Positions 43,975 to 52,770 of a stretch of 64,000 bases of DNA are shown in pieces; the first letter of the stretch is position 1, and every line of letters starts with the position of its first letter. Position numbers and translations under genes: made by a program. This stretch comes from CALCZU01 sp964396165. GTDB taxonomy: Bacteria > Bdellovibrionota > FAC87 > UBA2466. The notes under the pieces were generated by a model. The model did no database searches and was not told where the DNA came from. It saw only the letters and a program-made list of their open reading frames with translations. Location: contig CAYNEF010000017.1 in NCBI GenBank assembly GCA_964396165.1, positions 1-64,000 of the forward strand, in the 5' to 3' direction.

Positions 43975-44880
43975 TTATAATTTCTTCTGAAGGTCTAGTA
44001 GATGAGTGGCATTAACTTTTCGCCATGACAACATTTCAAGTTTTCCCTCTACCATTTCAATTAAAATAACCTGACTTTTCGCGCTGTCGTCTTTTGGAAA
44101 TACCACAGCCATGGGTTTTCCATCAGTGTCATTATATACAGTTACATCACTAGGCAGAATACCTGTCTTAAAATACTCTTCTAAGATTGTTGATCTTGTA
44201 TGGGTCCAGCCTGATTGCGGGCTGTTGTAACCTCCAAGCATCGAGGAGAAGTCTTCCAAACTTTTTGCACTGACATCTTCTGGAAGCTTTGTACGAGAGA
44301 ACCGATAATAATTGTCCAGCTTTTCTACAATTTGGGCTGCTTCCGGAGTGGCAGGTTCCATGCCGACGAGTTTTCGGTAAAGCATGATGACTGCGTAATG
44401 TTGTTGGGAGTTTGTGTGCGCGAATTCGTATCCACCTGCTTTTGCAATTTCAAAAATCTTATCTCGCGCGTGGCGGAATACAGAAGCGGGAAGCCCTTTG
44501 TTGAACTGTTCCTGATTTAAGTTTTTACGGGGTTCTTCCGCTAATGGATTTTCCAAGCGTAAATTATCGATGATAACTGAGTTTGGTCGGTGCTCGTCTT
44601 GAATGAGTGCTACCATCATCCAGAGCTTTCTTTCGGTGGCGATAGATATATCGATGCGGCCATCACTGAAAGTGGTGTAGGTTTTAATGGGGCCTTTTGC
44701 TTTTTCCACTTGCTCGACAAATTCTTTCGGGAGCAGATCTTCGGCCTTAAGCTCAAGATTTTTTTCTTCAAAACTCCACGACTTAGTGGATGAGATCGAA
44801 TTTAAAAGTGTCGTACAAGTTTTGGGTTCGGCCCAAACCTGAAACGATATCAAAAATAATAAAAGAAATCTTACGTACAA
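43975..44880 (-). CDS. Exported protein of unknown function
   Basis: The 301-residue protein begins with a signal peptide (YVRFLLLFLISFQVWAEP), and the mature part contains an early Cys. The body is mixed helix and strand with no motif that I recognise. A central segment (FRHARDKIFEIAKAGGYEFAHTNSQQHYAVIMLYRKLVGM) has a GNAT-like feel but is not convincing. It is convergent with the flavoprotein gene. The following roughly 165 bases to the next gene hold no clear feature. Confidence 0.6.
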   Translation of the reverse strand: MYVRFLLLFLISFQVWAEPKTCTTLLNSISSTKSWSFEEKNLELKAEDLLPKEFVEQVEKAKGPIKTYTTFSDGRIDISIATERKLWMMVALIQDEHRPNSVIIDNLRLENPLAEEPRKNLNQEQFNKGLPASVFRHARDKIFEIAKAGGYEFAHTNSQQHYAVIMLYRKLVGMEPATPEAAQIVEKLDNYYRFSRTKLPEDVSAKSLEDFSSMLGGYNSPQSGWTHTRSTILEEYFKTGILPSDVTVYNDTDGKPMAVVFPKDDSAKSQVILIEMVEGKLEMLSWRKVNATHLLDLQKKL

Positions 44881-45045
44881 CTGAATACTCCTGGTCTACA
44901 GCACCGCTCCCGCTTGGTATCTGCAAGCTGTGCCAGGGTATTTCGTGCGGGAAAGTTACACTTTGTGAGGCAATCAAATTGGCAACACTGCCAAAAATTG
45001 TATACTGCTTGTCTTGTTTAGAAGCTTTCGAGAGGCGAGTTTAAA

Positions 45046-45657
45046 TTAAATTTCGCTCACCGTAACGAGGTTTGCGTACGGTATTCTTAAAAAATCGTCG
45101 TGCACAGAAGAAGCTACTTTTGTGTAGTGTTTCTTAATTAAACTTAGAAGTTGAGCTTCTGTGCGTACATTTTGTCCTCTGTCACGCTCGACAAGCGAGC
45201 GTGCGATAAAGCCCATGTCATATGTGAAGGTCGGATCGTAGGTGATTAACCTGCCGCCAGGACGTACCCACTTCTTTACCAGTTTCAGTAGGGTCTCTGC
45301 CTCATGATCGTCCAGGTGGTGAAAGACTCCGAATGCGATTGCACAGTCAAATAGCACATTGTTAGTGTATCCAGTGATATCCCCGCAAAAAAACTCCGCC
45401 TTGTCTCCGTATTTTTGTCGGGCTTTTTCGATGTATTTAGCAGAATGATCCACACCTAAGTATTTTACCTTAGGCAAAGCTTCCACCATTTCCCCAGGCC
45501 CACAACCGATATCCAAAACGGACATGTGGGATGTAGGTTTTACGAATTCCCTGACAAAACGGTCGCGCGCTTGTCTTGCACCGACTAAGTCTTGCGCCAA
45601 ACTGTAAACTTCAGAGAGAGAAAATATTGCTCTTAAACCCGTTGTAGTTTCTGCCAT
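45046..45657 (-). CDS. Class I SAM-dependent methyltransferase
   Basis: The 203-residue protein shows motif I VLDIGCGPGEMVEAL, motif II YLGVDHSAKYIEKAR, and a motif IV-like CAIAFGVFHHLDDHEAETLL, then RPGGRLITYDPT. This is the UbiE/type 11 methyltransferase pattern. The short N-terminal extension and lack of other domains leave the substrate open. It starts 8 bases after the GT-C-like membrane gene stop, so it may modify a glycan or lipid made by that pathway. Confidence 0.82.
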   Translation of the reverse strand: MAETTTGLRAIFSLSEVYSLAQDLVGARQARDRFVREFVKPTSHMSVLDIGCGPGEMVEALPKVKYLGVDHSAKYIEKARQKYGDKAEFFCGDITGYTNNVLFDCAIAFGVFHHLDDHEAETLLKLVKKWVRPGGRLITYDPTFTYDMGFIARSLVERDRGQNVRTEAQLLSLIKKHYTKVASSVHDDFLRIPYANLVTVSEI

Positions 45658-45665
45658 AAAAAGCC

Positions 45666-47318
45666 CTATTGGTTGGATCCGAATAACACAAAATGCGAAG
45701 TCTCTTCTTTTTTCACCTGTTTTTCTAAAATCAGTTTATCGAGCGGATTTTCATCCGTCGAAAAATCTACTTTCACGTCTTTACTCATCAAAAGCTGCTT
45801 AACTTTGAGAGTAATATTTTCTGTTTTGAAATTCTTCTCAAAATAATTTTCACATTCTATGGGCGCTGCTTTAGAACAACCGCCCCAAATATTAAGCGAT
45901 GCAGGAGGCATTTTGGAAAATAGATACGCGCCTGGTAGATGGGGAATTACTAGCAGCCTTCCATTTTTATTTTCGTGTTGCTGGAGGAGTTTTGAAAGTT
46001 CCGCATAGTAAGCCGCTTTTTCGGGACTCGTATAAATGCCTTTGTAAGGACCACTAGTTAAACGTTCTGTCATGTCTTGTCTGGAACCATCTGGCATAGC
46101 ACTCAGTTCATAGCGCATCAGTACTGCAAGCAAGAGGATAGAGAGCGAAATGACTACGTAATCTTTAAATTGCGTAAGTCTTTCATAAATGAAAACGAGA
46201 GCGAACATGACTCCGTTTGTGAAAAGAAGTGCACTCGCATTCCATCCATTGCCACTCGTGCAGGCCATCGCTAGAGCTCCCACTAAAGAAGGGATAAAAA
46301 CGAGAAGAAAATACTGCTTGATTGCCTGAGAAGGTTTAAATCCGATAAAGAGAAAGGGACTTAGAAGGGCTAGATTAATGATCGTACCATTTGCGCCACT
46401 TCCACCCAATGTGGGGCGAGCCGCGCGTATGATCAGAACAAAAAATGAGACTAGAAGGGGAATGAAAAAACTTTTCTTTACTACTTTGGAAAGAAGAGCA
46501 AAGGCTGTTGCCGTACTGAGTAAAAGAAGAGGATGAGGGATGGCGTGTAATCCATCCGAGAATGTAATTAGTACATGAGAGATTCCCGTTTCCCCAGTCG
46601 TTTTGATCATTGCCGTTCGGGTAAAGTTAAATGCGTGTACATAATCCTTTAGATGAGCGTCCAGTAAAAAATAGATACACAGCAGTGGGAATAGGCACCC
46701 TGCTAAATAAATAAAACACAGACGGAACTTGTCTTTTTCTGCGATAAAAAAAAGAACAAACAAAAAGGCAATTGCAGCTGCCCCAAGTGTGGGATAACAG
46801 AAGCACGCAAGACCATGAAAGACGCCAGCAAAAAATAAAAAGGGAGAGGCTCTCTCTAAATATAAGCGCGTTAGCCCAAATACCAAACCGAGCGTAAAAA
46901 ATCCTTTCCCAAGCGTGTTGTAACTTAAATTCGGCGTGTTGTAGGGAATAAAAAGTACTAGTAGAAGACAAGCGATGAAGGGGAATTGTTGCCATTTCAG
47001 CCGAATGACTTCCCACGAGACAACTGCAGTAAAAAGCGTAAATAAAAAATAAGCAAACCGAGTAAAGAGCATTATCCCTTCTGTCCCATGCGAAAAAACA
47101 GAAAATAGTTTTATCAAAGGAATGAGGGGGATGGCTGCAGTTTGCAAAATATAGGCTTCGTCAATAAAGGGCTTATCGCCCAAAACAAAACGCCAGGGAA
47201 GGGCGATGTAGTACCCTTCGTCGGTCAAATCACAACCAAAAAAAAGACGATAGACACAGAATGCTAAAGCGCACAAAGAAACCAGATAGTCGAGGTAAAT
47301 GGACTTCTTTAAAGGCAT
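45666..47318 (-). CDS. Polytopic GT-C-like membrane protein
   Basis: The 550-residue protein has about 11-12 hydrophobic spans and a soluble C-terminal part (about 415-550). The first periplasmic loop carries an acidic CDLTDEGYY motif, as the Asp/Glu in the first loop of GT-C glycosyltransferases (ArnT/PMT-like) does. These use polyprenyl-phosphate sugars at the periplasmic face. The methyltransferase downstream is in the same transcript. The assignment rests on topology and the loop acidic pair only. Sugar and acceptor are unknown. Confidence 0.55.
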   Translation of the reverse strand: MPLKKSIYLDYLVSLCALAFCVYRLFFGCDLTDEGYYIALPWRFVLGDKPFIDEAYILQTAAIPLIPLIKLFSVFSHGTEGIMLFTRFAYFLFTLFTAVVSWEVIRLKWQQFPFIACLLLVLFIPYNTPNLSYNTLGKGFFTLGLVFGLTRLYLERASPFLFFAGVFHGLACFCYPTLGAAAIAFLFVLFFIAEKDKFRLCFIYLAGCLFPLLCIYFLLDAHLKDYVHAFNFTRTAMIKTTGETGISHVLITFSDGLHAIPHPLLLLSTATAFALLSKVVKKSFFIPLLVSFFVLIIRAARPTLGGSGANGTIINLALLSPFLFIGFKPSQAIKQYFLLVFIPSLVGALAMACTSGNGWNASALLFTNGVMFALVFIYERLTQFKDYVVISLSILLLAVLMRYELSAMPDGSRQDMTERLTSGPYKGIYTSPEKAAYYAELSKLLQQHENKNGRLLVIPHLPGAYLFSKMPPASLNIWGGCSKAAPIECENYFEKNFKTENITLKVKQLLMSKDVKVDFSTDENPLDKLILEKQVKKEETSHFVLFGSNQ

Positions 47319-47398
47319 ACGACAATTGTAATTGCAAATGACAGGTTAGGCCAAACAATTATACTTTTCATTCCATTAGAGTCTGGCATCATCCATTC

Positions 47399-48481
47399 AT
47401 GCCTCATTTATTTGATTCTTATAAATTAAAAAGTGTAACCTTAAGAAACCGCATCGTGGTTTCTCCCATGTGTCAGTACTCGTCGGTAGAAGGACATGCG
47501 ACCGACTGGCATCTCATGCATTTGGGCTCAATGGCCGCAGGTGGCGCAGGTTTGATTATTGTGGAAGCTACCGCAGTTTCTCCCGAAGGGCGCATTAGTC
47601 CCTGGGATGGCGGGCTGTGGCAAGATAGCCAGATAGAGCCGCTGAAAAAAATAAATTCTTTTATGAAACAAATGGGTGCTACTCCTGGAATCCAACTTGC
47701 GCATGCAGGAAGAAAAGCCAGTGCCCGTCGTCCTTGGGAAGGCGATAACCATTTAGAGGATAACAATGGCGGCTGGCCAATTCTTGGGCCCTCAGCTTTG
47801 AGTTTCGGCGGCGGACTTTCCAAAGTTCCCAAAGAAATGACGAAAGAAGACATCAAGCGTGTGCAGAAGTGTTTTGTGGATTCGGCAAAACGTGCATTAG
47901 CTGCCGGATTTGAATGGCTCGAATTTCATTTTGCTCACGGCTATCTTGCGCATAGTTTTTATTCCCCACTTTCTAACAAAAGAAAAGATGAATACGGCGG
48001 CAGTTTTGAAAACCGTACAAGATTTCTCACAGAAACAATGACCGCAGTCCGAGAAGTCTGGCCGGATAAATTTCCTCTCACTGCAAGACTGTCTGTGACG
48101 GATTGGTTAGAAGGGGGGGTGACGCTAGAAGAGTCTATCGAGCTTGTGAAAAAATTTAAAAGTCTAGGACTCGATTTACTGGATGTGAGCCATGGGTTTA
48201 ATCATCCTGATCTTTCTAAAATTCCTTTTGGTGCAGGCTTTATGGTGGAAAATACAGCACGCATAAAAAAAGAAGCGGGCATTCCAACAGGGGCAGGGTG
48301 GATGATCAATACGCCTGAGATGGCTCAAGATATTATCGCATCAGAAAAAGCGGATCTGATTATTTTAGGCCACGCGTTTTTAGACGATCCCCACTGGCCA
48401 TTTCATGCAGCAAAAGCATTGAAGATTGAAAACCCTCGAAGTGTCTTGCCTCCTCAATATGGGCATTGGCTGAAAAGATAA
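47399..48481 (+). CDS. Old Yellow Enzyme (XenA/YqjM-like NADPH:flavin oxidoreductase)
   Basis: The 360-residue FMN barrel enzyme shows VVSPMCQYSSVEGHATDWHL (the Cys that tunes flavin potential in YqjM/XenA types), GIQLAHAGRKAS, FHFAHGYLAHSFYSPLSNKRKDEYGGSFENRTRF (His pair and the barrel signature) and the C-terminal ADLIILGHAFLDDP. Such enzymes reduce activated alkenes and nitro compounds with NADPH. The single-gene unit carries no pathway hint from its neighbours. Confidence 0.9.
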   Translation: MPHLFDSYKLKSVTLRNRIVVSPMCQYSSVEGHATDWHLMHLGSMAAGGAGLIIVEATAVSPEGRISPWDGGLWQDSQIEPLKKINSFMKQMGATPGIQLAHAGRKASARRPWEGDNHLEDNNGGWPILGPSALSFGGGLSKVPKEMTKEDIKRVQKCFVDSAKRALAAGFEWLEFHFAHGYLAHSFYSPLSNKRKDEYGGSFENRTRFLTETMTAVREVWPDKFPLTARLSVTDWLEGGVTLEESIELVKKFKSLGLDLLDVSHGFNHPDLSKIPFGAGFMVENTARIKKEAGIPTGAGWMINTPEMAQDIIASEKADLIILGHAFLDDPHWPFHAAKALKIENPRSVLPPQYGHWLKR

Positions 48482-48563
48482 AATAGAATAATAATTATAC
48501 GACATTCGGGGCGCTCACGTTTTTTTGGTGGCGAAAGGCTGAAGGTTTGCTAAGTCTTTTTAA

Positions 48564-49202
48564 ATGAAAAACATATTACAGTACCTCGAAAACAAGTCCC
48601 ATATTTTGTGGGATTGGAACGGTACCCTACTCGATGATGTGGATGTCTGTGTAGAAAGCATCAGCCACGTTCTAGAAGAACACGGATTAAATAAAATCAA
48701 CCGCGATTACTACCGTCAGCAATTCGGTTTTCCCGTAGCAGAATATTACCGTAAATTAGGTTTTGATTTTGAAAAGGTGGAGTTCTCCATCGTCGCAGAT
48801 AAATTTATCAGCAAGTACAAAGAACTGTTTGCTCAGTGTGCGCTTCACCCGGGCGCAAAAGACTTTCTTTCTCTTTTAAAAGAGAAGGGCAAAGTGCAAT
48901 GCGTACTTTCTGCGGCCCACGAACCAGAACTCATTAAGCAATTAAAAGAACACGAAGTGTATGAGTACTTCGATCATATCTACGGTATCAAAGACCACTA
49001 TGCGGCCGGAAAAGTCGCACGCGGCAAAGAACTCATCCAGCTTTTAGGGGTAGGACTAGATAAAGTAATTATGTTCGGCGATACCGATCACGATAAAGAA
49101 GTGGCCGATGCCCTTGGAATCGACCTTGTCCTGTTCGGAGATGGCCACCAACACGCGGATAGACTTCACAGTATTGGCGCCAAGGTAGTCGGGAACCGTT
49201 AA
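48564..49202 (+). CDS. HAD-family phosphatase (phosphoglycolate phosphatase-like)
   Basis: The 212-residue protein has all HAD motifs: DWNGTLLDD with nucleophile Asp at about residue 18, the Ser in CVLSAAHEPE, the Lys in GKVARGKELI, and the acidic MFGDTDHDKEVADALG. A helical cap lies between motifs I and II. It resembles phosphoglycolate phosphatase/Gph-type enzymes, but HAD phosphatases are too promiscuous for substrate assignment. Confidence 0.85.
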   Translation: MKNILQYLENKSHILWDWNGTLLDDVDVCVESISHVLEEHGLNKINRDYYRQQFGFPVAEYYRKLGFDFEKVEFSIVADKFISKYKELFAQCALHPGAKDFLSLLKEKGKVQCVLSAAHEPELIKQLKEHEVYEYFDHIYGIKDHYAAGKVARGKELIQLLGVGLDKVIMFGDTDHDKEVADALGIDLVLFGDGHQHADRLHSIGAKVVGNR

Positions 49203-49330
49203 AATATAATCTTAATAATATCAATAACTTACAATTTTAACCTTGTAATTTTTACATGGTTATGGCAATCTCCACCTCCTGTCGCGGGCCGTACACACGG
49301 TGAATACAAATCATTCAAGGGGGATAAAGA

Positions 49331-49516
49331 ATGTTAGATAAAAATTTAAACGACTCCAAAAAACAAGTTGCTCCAAAACTTCCTAAATTTCCTGGCTTAA
49401 AAAAACTCGCTTTAAAAGATCCTGAATTAAGAGACTTTTTATTCATGTGCAAAGATGAAGAAACCCGCAAAAAGGCTATCAGCCTTATCGAAGCCCGCGT
49501 TCAATACGTTCATTAA
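49331..49516 (+). CDS. Small conserved-looking protein (61 aa)
   Basis: ATG 49331 follows AAGGGGG (about 49317-49323), a strong ribosome site, and opens a 61-residue frame rich in Lys and Leu (KQVAPKLPKFPGLKKLALKDPELRDF). It has no signal peptide or membrane span. It ends about 75 bases before the next small gene. The family is unknown. The ribosome site and a codon pattern like its neighbours support it. Confidence 0.6.
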   Translation: MLDKNLNDSKKQVAPKLPKFPGLKKLALKDPELRDFLFMCKDEETRKKAISLIEARVQYVH

Positions 49517-49591
49517 ACCTTGCTGAAAAATACATAAAGCCACAATCATTCCTTCGTTTAGGAAGGATAACCTATTTCTAAAGGGGTATAC

Positions 49592-49828
49592 ATGCGAATC
49601 ACTTTTGTGACTCTGGCACTAATGCTATGTTCGCTTGGGTTTTGTAAAGAAACTCCAGAGAAAAGCATTTCCAAAAAAAGCATTGCGATGAAGCAGAAAA
49701 AACAGCGGGCTAGCCTTGCCAGTATTGTACCTATCGACCGTCCGACACCCATGACCAGCGATGCCCGCACAGAGGGCGCCTACGAAGGAATGGGTACGAT
49801 TGGCAACGTATCCGGTGTACTAAAATAA
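49592..49828 (+). CDS. Small exported protein (78 aa)
   Basis: The 78-residue protein starts with a signal-like stretch (RITFVTLALMLCSLGF) ending at a Cys, LGFC, which could be a weak lipobox. The rest is basic and then Gly-rich, ending GTIGNVSGVLK. CTAAAGGGG lies at good spacing before the ATG. The gene lies about 10 bases before folP but has no known folate link. Family not recognised. Confidence 0.55.
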   Translation: MRITFVTLALMLCSLGFCKETPEKSISKKSIAMKQKKQRASLASIVPIDRPTPMTSDARTEGAYEGMGTIGNVSGVLK

Positions 49829-49838
49829 ATTACGTGAC

Positions 49839-50684
49839 TTGAAAAAATCACAGACTCGTATAGCATCCGGCTCCATGAACCCAGCGAAATCTCCTCTTAT
49901 CATGGGCATTCTCAATATCACCCCCGATTCCTTTTCTGATGGGGGCAAATTCCTGCAAATAGATGCTGCACTTAAAGCAGCTGAAAAAATGGTGAGTGAA
50001 GGCGCAGATATTCTGGATATCGGTGGGGAGTCCACTCGTCCGGGAAGTACTCCTGTTTCCTTACAAGAGGAAATGCAGCGTGTGTTGCCGGTCATCGAAA
50101 AAATTTCGATAAATTTGAAAGTAAAAATTTCGGTTGATACAACCAAATATGAAGTCGCTAAAGAATCTTTGGCATTGGGTGCAACACTCATCAACGATAT
50201 CTCTGGTGGCAAAGACATTCGCATGCCATCGCTTTTAAAAGACAACAATATTTCTTACATCCTTATGCACATGCAGGGCACTCCCCAAACGATGCAGCAA
50301 AATCCTTCTTACGGAAATGGTGTAGTCGCCGAAGTCGGAAAGTATTTAAGAGAACGTGTGCGCTTGTTTGTGGAAGCAGGTGCAAAGCGAAGTCAATTGT
50401 GGGTCGATCCGGGAATTGGTTTTGGTAAAACGGTAGATCACAATCTGGATTTGCTGCGACATCTTTCAACTTTTAGAGACACGGGCGAAAGACTTGTCAT
50501 CGGCACTTCTCGAAAAGGTTTTCTTTCCAAAGTTTGTGCAACGAATGAGGAACGCTTAAGCGGGACCATTACGACAAACTTGTGGGCGTACCAGCAAGGT
50601 GCCAGCGTTTTCAGAGTGCACGATGTTCTCGAGATGAAAAACTCTCTGAAACTCTGGGAAGCGATGGCGTATGGAAGTTTCTAG
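49839..50684 (+). CDS. folP: Dihydropteroate synthase
   Basis: The 281-residue TIM-barrel enzyme joins p-aminobenzoate to the pterin pyrophosphate. Family motifs are MGILNITPDSFSDGGKFL, DIGGESTRPGSTPV, SVDTTKYEVAKESL, INDISGGKD, the Asp and Lys in VDPGIGFGKTVDHNL, and IGTSRKGFLSK. The usual start is unclear: TTG 49839 (used) adds a short leader, while ATG 49875 begins close to the core. Neither has a strong Shine-Dalgarno. It is the first gene of a folate trio (folP, PTPS-like, folK), and the next gene overlaps its 3' end by 14 bases. Confidence 0.93.
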   Translation: MKKSQTRIASGSMNPAKSPLIMGILNITPDSFSDGGKFLQIDAALKAAEKMVSEGADILDIGGESTRPGSTPVSLQEEMQRVLPVIEKISINLKVKISVDTTKYEVAKESLALGATLINDISGGKDIRMPSLLKDNNISYILMHMQGTPQTMQQNPSYGNGVVAEVGKYLRERVRLFVEAGAKRSQLWVDPGIGFGKTVDHNLDLLRHLSTFRDTGERLVIGTSRKGFLSKVCATNEERLSGTITTNLWAYQQGASVFRVHDVLEMKNSLKLWEAMAYGSF

Positions 50685-51024
50685 AGAAGTTACCTTTAAA
50701 GCATTTCATTCTCACCACGGCATGTTGTCTGAGCCGAATCACCCACATGATTTTACTGTCAACATTGTGATCGATGGTCCTGTGAACGAGGAAGGTTTTG
50801 TCTGTGATTACCGCGCAGTCAAAAGACTTTTTCACCGCATTGTGAAATCCGAGCTCGAGGGAAAAAACCTGGATTTGGTTTTTGAGTACCCGACTGCAGA
50901 AAATCTTTCAAAATACATCTGGAAGAAAATGGATCCTTTCTTTCCCTTAAAAAGAATCGAAGTAAGGGAAAAGCCGCATTCCAAAGCCTTTTACTGTGGT
51001 GAGAATCATGCACCCCAAAGTTAA
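50671..51024 (+). CDS. 6-pyruvoyltetrahydropterin synthase-like protein, candidate FolB substitute
   Basis: The 117-residue protein has the QueD/PTPS T-fold: a first zinc His in FKAFHSHHG, then HPH (residues 27-29) in place of the usual HGH, and the pterin-binding Glu in REKPHSKAFY near the C-terminus. The catalytic Cys of PTPS/QueD (CxxxHGH) is absent: the local order is SEPNHPH. Its place between folP and folK, overlapping folP, strongly suggests it makes 6-hydroxymethyl-dihydropterin. Bacterial PTPS-III enzymes are known to replace dihydroneopterin aldolase, with an acidic residue near this site, though the exact motif here differs. Confidence 0.75.
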   Translation: MEVSREVTFKAFHSHHGMLSEPNHPHDFTVNIVIDGPVNEEGFVCDYRAVKRLFHRIVKSELEGKNLDLVFEYPTAENLSKYIWKKMDPFFPLKRIEVREKPHSKAFYCGENHAPQS

Positions 51025-51433
51025 AATAGCAATTGGCCTGGGAAGTAACCTCGGCAACCGCGAAGAAAATATCAGAAATGCTTTTGCAAGACTGAGCGAA
51101 GAATTTTTAGAAGATGCAAAACTTTCTTCACTCATTGAAACAGAACCCTGGGGAGTAAAAGATCAACCCAAATTCTTAAATGCGGTATGCACGGGCTTAA
51201 GCGAGTGGGATCCCCCAGCTATTGTAAATTACTGCAAGGTTTTGGAACGCGAGCTGGGAAGAACAGACTCAGTGAAGTACGGCCCCAGACTTATCGACAT
51301 GGACTTGCTCCTTTTCGGCAATAAAAAATGGAATTCCGATGGAGTGATCGTTCCCCATCCAGAAATGCTCAAACGAGATTTTGTGATGCGCCCCCTCTTA
51401 GAAATCTGGCCGGATTGGGATATTCTTTCTTAA
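51008..51433 (+). CDS. folK: 6-hydroxymethyl-7,8-dihydropterin pyrophosphokinase
   Basis: The 141-residue enzyme activates hydroxymethyl-dihydropterin for FolP. It has IGLGSNLGNREENI, FLNAVCTGLS, the Arg/Asp-rich KYGPRLIDMDLLLFG, and VPHPEMLKRDFVMRPLLEIWP. ATG 51008, with GGTGAG just upstream, overlaps the end of the PTPS-like gene. The reading from GTG 50996 is less likely. It is the last folate gene in the trio. Confidence 0.93.
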   Translation: MHPKVKIAIGLGSNLGNREENIRNAFARLSEEFLEDAKLSSLIETEPWGVKDQPKFLNAVCTGLSEWDPPAIVNYCKVLERELGRTDSVKYGPRLIDMDLLLFGNKKWNSDGVIVPHPEMLKRDFVMRPLLEIWPDWDILS

Positions 51434-51453
51434 ATTCTTTAGAAAGGAATCCG

Positions 51454-51858
51454 ATGAAAAACACACTCAAACTAGGTCTCTTATCTGTTCTGTTTTTATT
51501 TACGGGCGTTGTCTCAGCTGACGCTGCAAAAACTTTTCCAGAAATTTCATTAGACGAGTTGAAAGCGGCAGTTGCTTCTAAGTCCGCTACAATCATAGAT
51601 GCGAATGGATCGGACACTTACAACGAAGGCCATATCCCCACTGCAATCAGCTTTGCTCAAACAAAAGATTTGGCCGCTTCTTTACCTAAAGATAAAAAAA
51701 CTCCTATCGTCGCCTATTGTGGTGGCCCGATGTGCTCTGCTTGGGAAAAAGCTGCAGAAGAAGCCAGCAAATTAGGCTACACCAATATCAGACACTTCAA
51801 AGGTGGAATCACCGGTTGGAAAAAAGCAAAGCAACCGACTGAAGCGCATAAAGGCTAA
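51454..51858 (+). CDS. Periplasmic single-domain rhodanese
   Basis: The 134-residue protein has a signal peptide (KNTLKLGLLSVLFLFTGVVSADA) and a rhodanese domain: IIDANGSDTYNEGHIPTAISF, the active-site Cys in AYCGGPMCSAW (C..CS), and FKGGITGWKKA. It is a sulfur-transferase-type fold in the periplasm, with the substrate unknown. ATG 51454, with GAAAGGA just upstream, is preferred to the longer reading that runs through folK. A clear terminator follows. Confidence 0.85.
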   Translation: MKNTLKLGLLSVLFLFTGVVSADAAKTFPEISLDELKAAVASKSATIIDANGSDTYNEGHIPTAISFAQTKDLAASLPKDKKTPIVAYCGGPMCSAWEKAAEEASKLGYTNIRHFKGGITGWKKAKQPTEAHKG

Positions 51859-51877
51859 AAGTTTTTTTTCATTTGGG

Positions 51878-51916
51878 AAAGAGCAGGGTTATCAAATAGC
51901 CCTGCTCTTTTTTTTT
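51878..51916 (+). terminator. Intrinsic terminator after the rhodanese gene
   Basis: An 11-base stem (51878-51888 with 51900-51910) with an 11-base loop is followed by T6 beyond the stem. It lies 20 bases after the rhodanese stop and in front of the convergent OmpV-like gene end. Confidence 0.9.
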
Positions 51917-51920
51917 GTGA

Positions 51921-52682
51921 TTACAAAGCGATTGGATACGACAAGAGGAGTGAGCCGTAGAAAACGGACGGGTAGGTACTGACATAGTTGCCGGCCTTAC
52001 AGCTTTCACCTAAAAGTGACGTCCAGTTGAGTGCTGCAATGGGGGTTACTCCCCAGAAAAGATTCGGAAATACGAAATTTGCCGAAAAGAGAAGGTGATT
52101 AAGTCCGCCTTCAGCTGGGCTGCCGTATAAGTATCGGTTGTGAGGAGCGCTTCCGAATCCTAGCGTTGTGGCAAAACTGCCAAAAACGATCGGGCGTGAC
52201 TCGTCCATTATTCTCAAAAATTTTAGTATTGTTTTCAATTCAATATACTGGCCGCCATGGCTTATTAATTCCTGAAAGGCTGCCAATTCAAATCCTAAAA
52301 GGGGAAAAAGATCGTATGCGGCAAACCCGTAAAGTTCGACAGAAGTATCTCTTTGTTTTTGATAGCTCTCTTGATCGCCGAATATTTCTAGTAAAATATT
52401 ATCATTGAAAAAACCGATACCACTTCCTATTTTTAATTTTTCAGTCAAGGGGCGAGTAATTCTAAGCCCTCGCGGACTGAGATCTACCATCCGTTGCCAA
52501 AAGGAAAAAGAAAGTACAGGGAACAAAATCGGATAGTTATAATAATTAGCGCCTCTTGTAACTCCACGGGATTGGAAAATTAGTCCTGTTTGAATCGTGT
52601 GTTCAGGAGGCGGAACATTTAGGTGCGGTGGAGGTTCTGCGAAAACAAATACAGAAAATAAAACAAGTAAAATGAAAGGCAT
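51921..52682 (-). CDS. MipA/OmpV-like outer membrane protein
   Basis: The 253-residue protein has a signal peptide (PFILLVLFSVFVFAEPPP) and a body of alternating hydrophobic/polar strands with many aromatics, ending in a hydrophobic YGSLLLSYPIAL strand. Blocks such as VTRGANYYNYPILFPVLSFSFWQRMVDLSPRGLRI resemble the opening of MipA/OmpV-family barrels. Function unknown. Family assignment is moderate, since it was made by pattern only. Confidence 0.55.
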   Translation of the reverse strand: MPFILLVLFSVFVFAEPPPHLNVPPPEHTIQTGLIFQSRGVTRGANYYNYPILFPVLSFSFWQRMVDLSPRGLRITRPLTEKLKIGSGIGFFNDNILLEIFGDQESYQKQRDTSVELYGFAAYDLFPLLGFELAAFQELISHGGQYIELKTILKFLRIMDESRPIVFGSFATTLGFGSAPHNRYLYGSPAEGGLNHLLFSANFVFPNLFWGVTPIAALNWTSLLGESCKAGNYVSTYPSVFYGSLLLSYPIAL

Positions 52683-52770
52683 GCGAAATCATATGGTACT
52701 TATGTATTTTTTCCAAATAACTTGTCCACACGCGAGTAATCTTAATATTAAATTTAAGTAGTGGAAGGTG

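Noticed and set aside
44783..45044. Short frames on both strands in the gap after the unknown exported gene
   Set aside because: No ribosome site, no family and they overlap the exported gene start; treated as non-coding.
49201..49330. TATAAT at about 49205 as promoter of the 61-aa gene
   Set aside because: No -35 at workable spacing, and it lies within a few bases of the HAD gene stop; not called.
50671..51024. QueD of the queuosine pathway
   Set aside because: It lacks the catalytic Cys and is embedded in folate genes with overlaps; a folate role is more likely.
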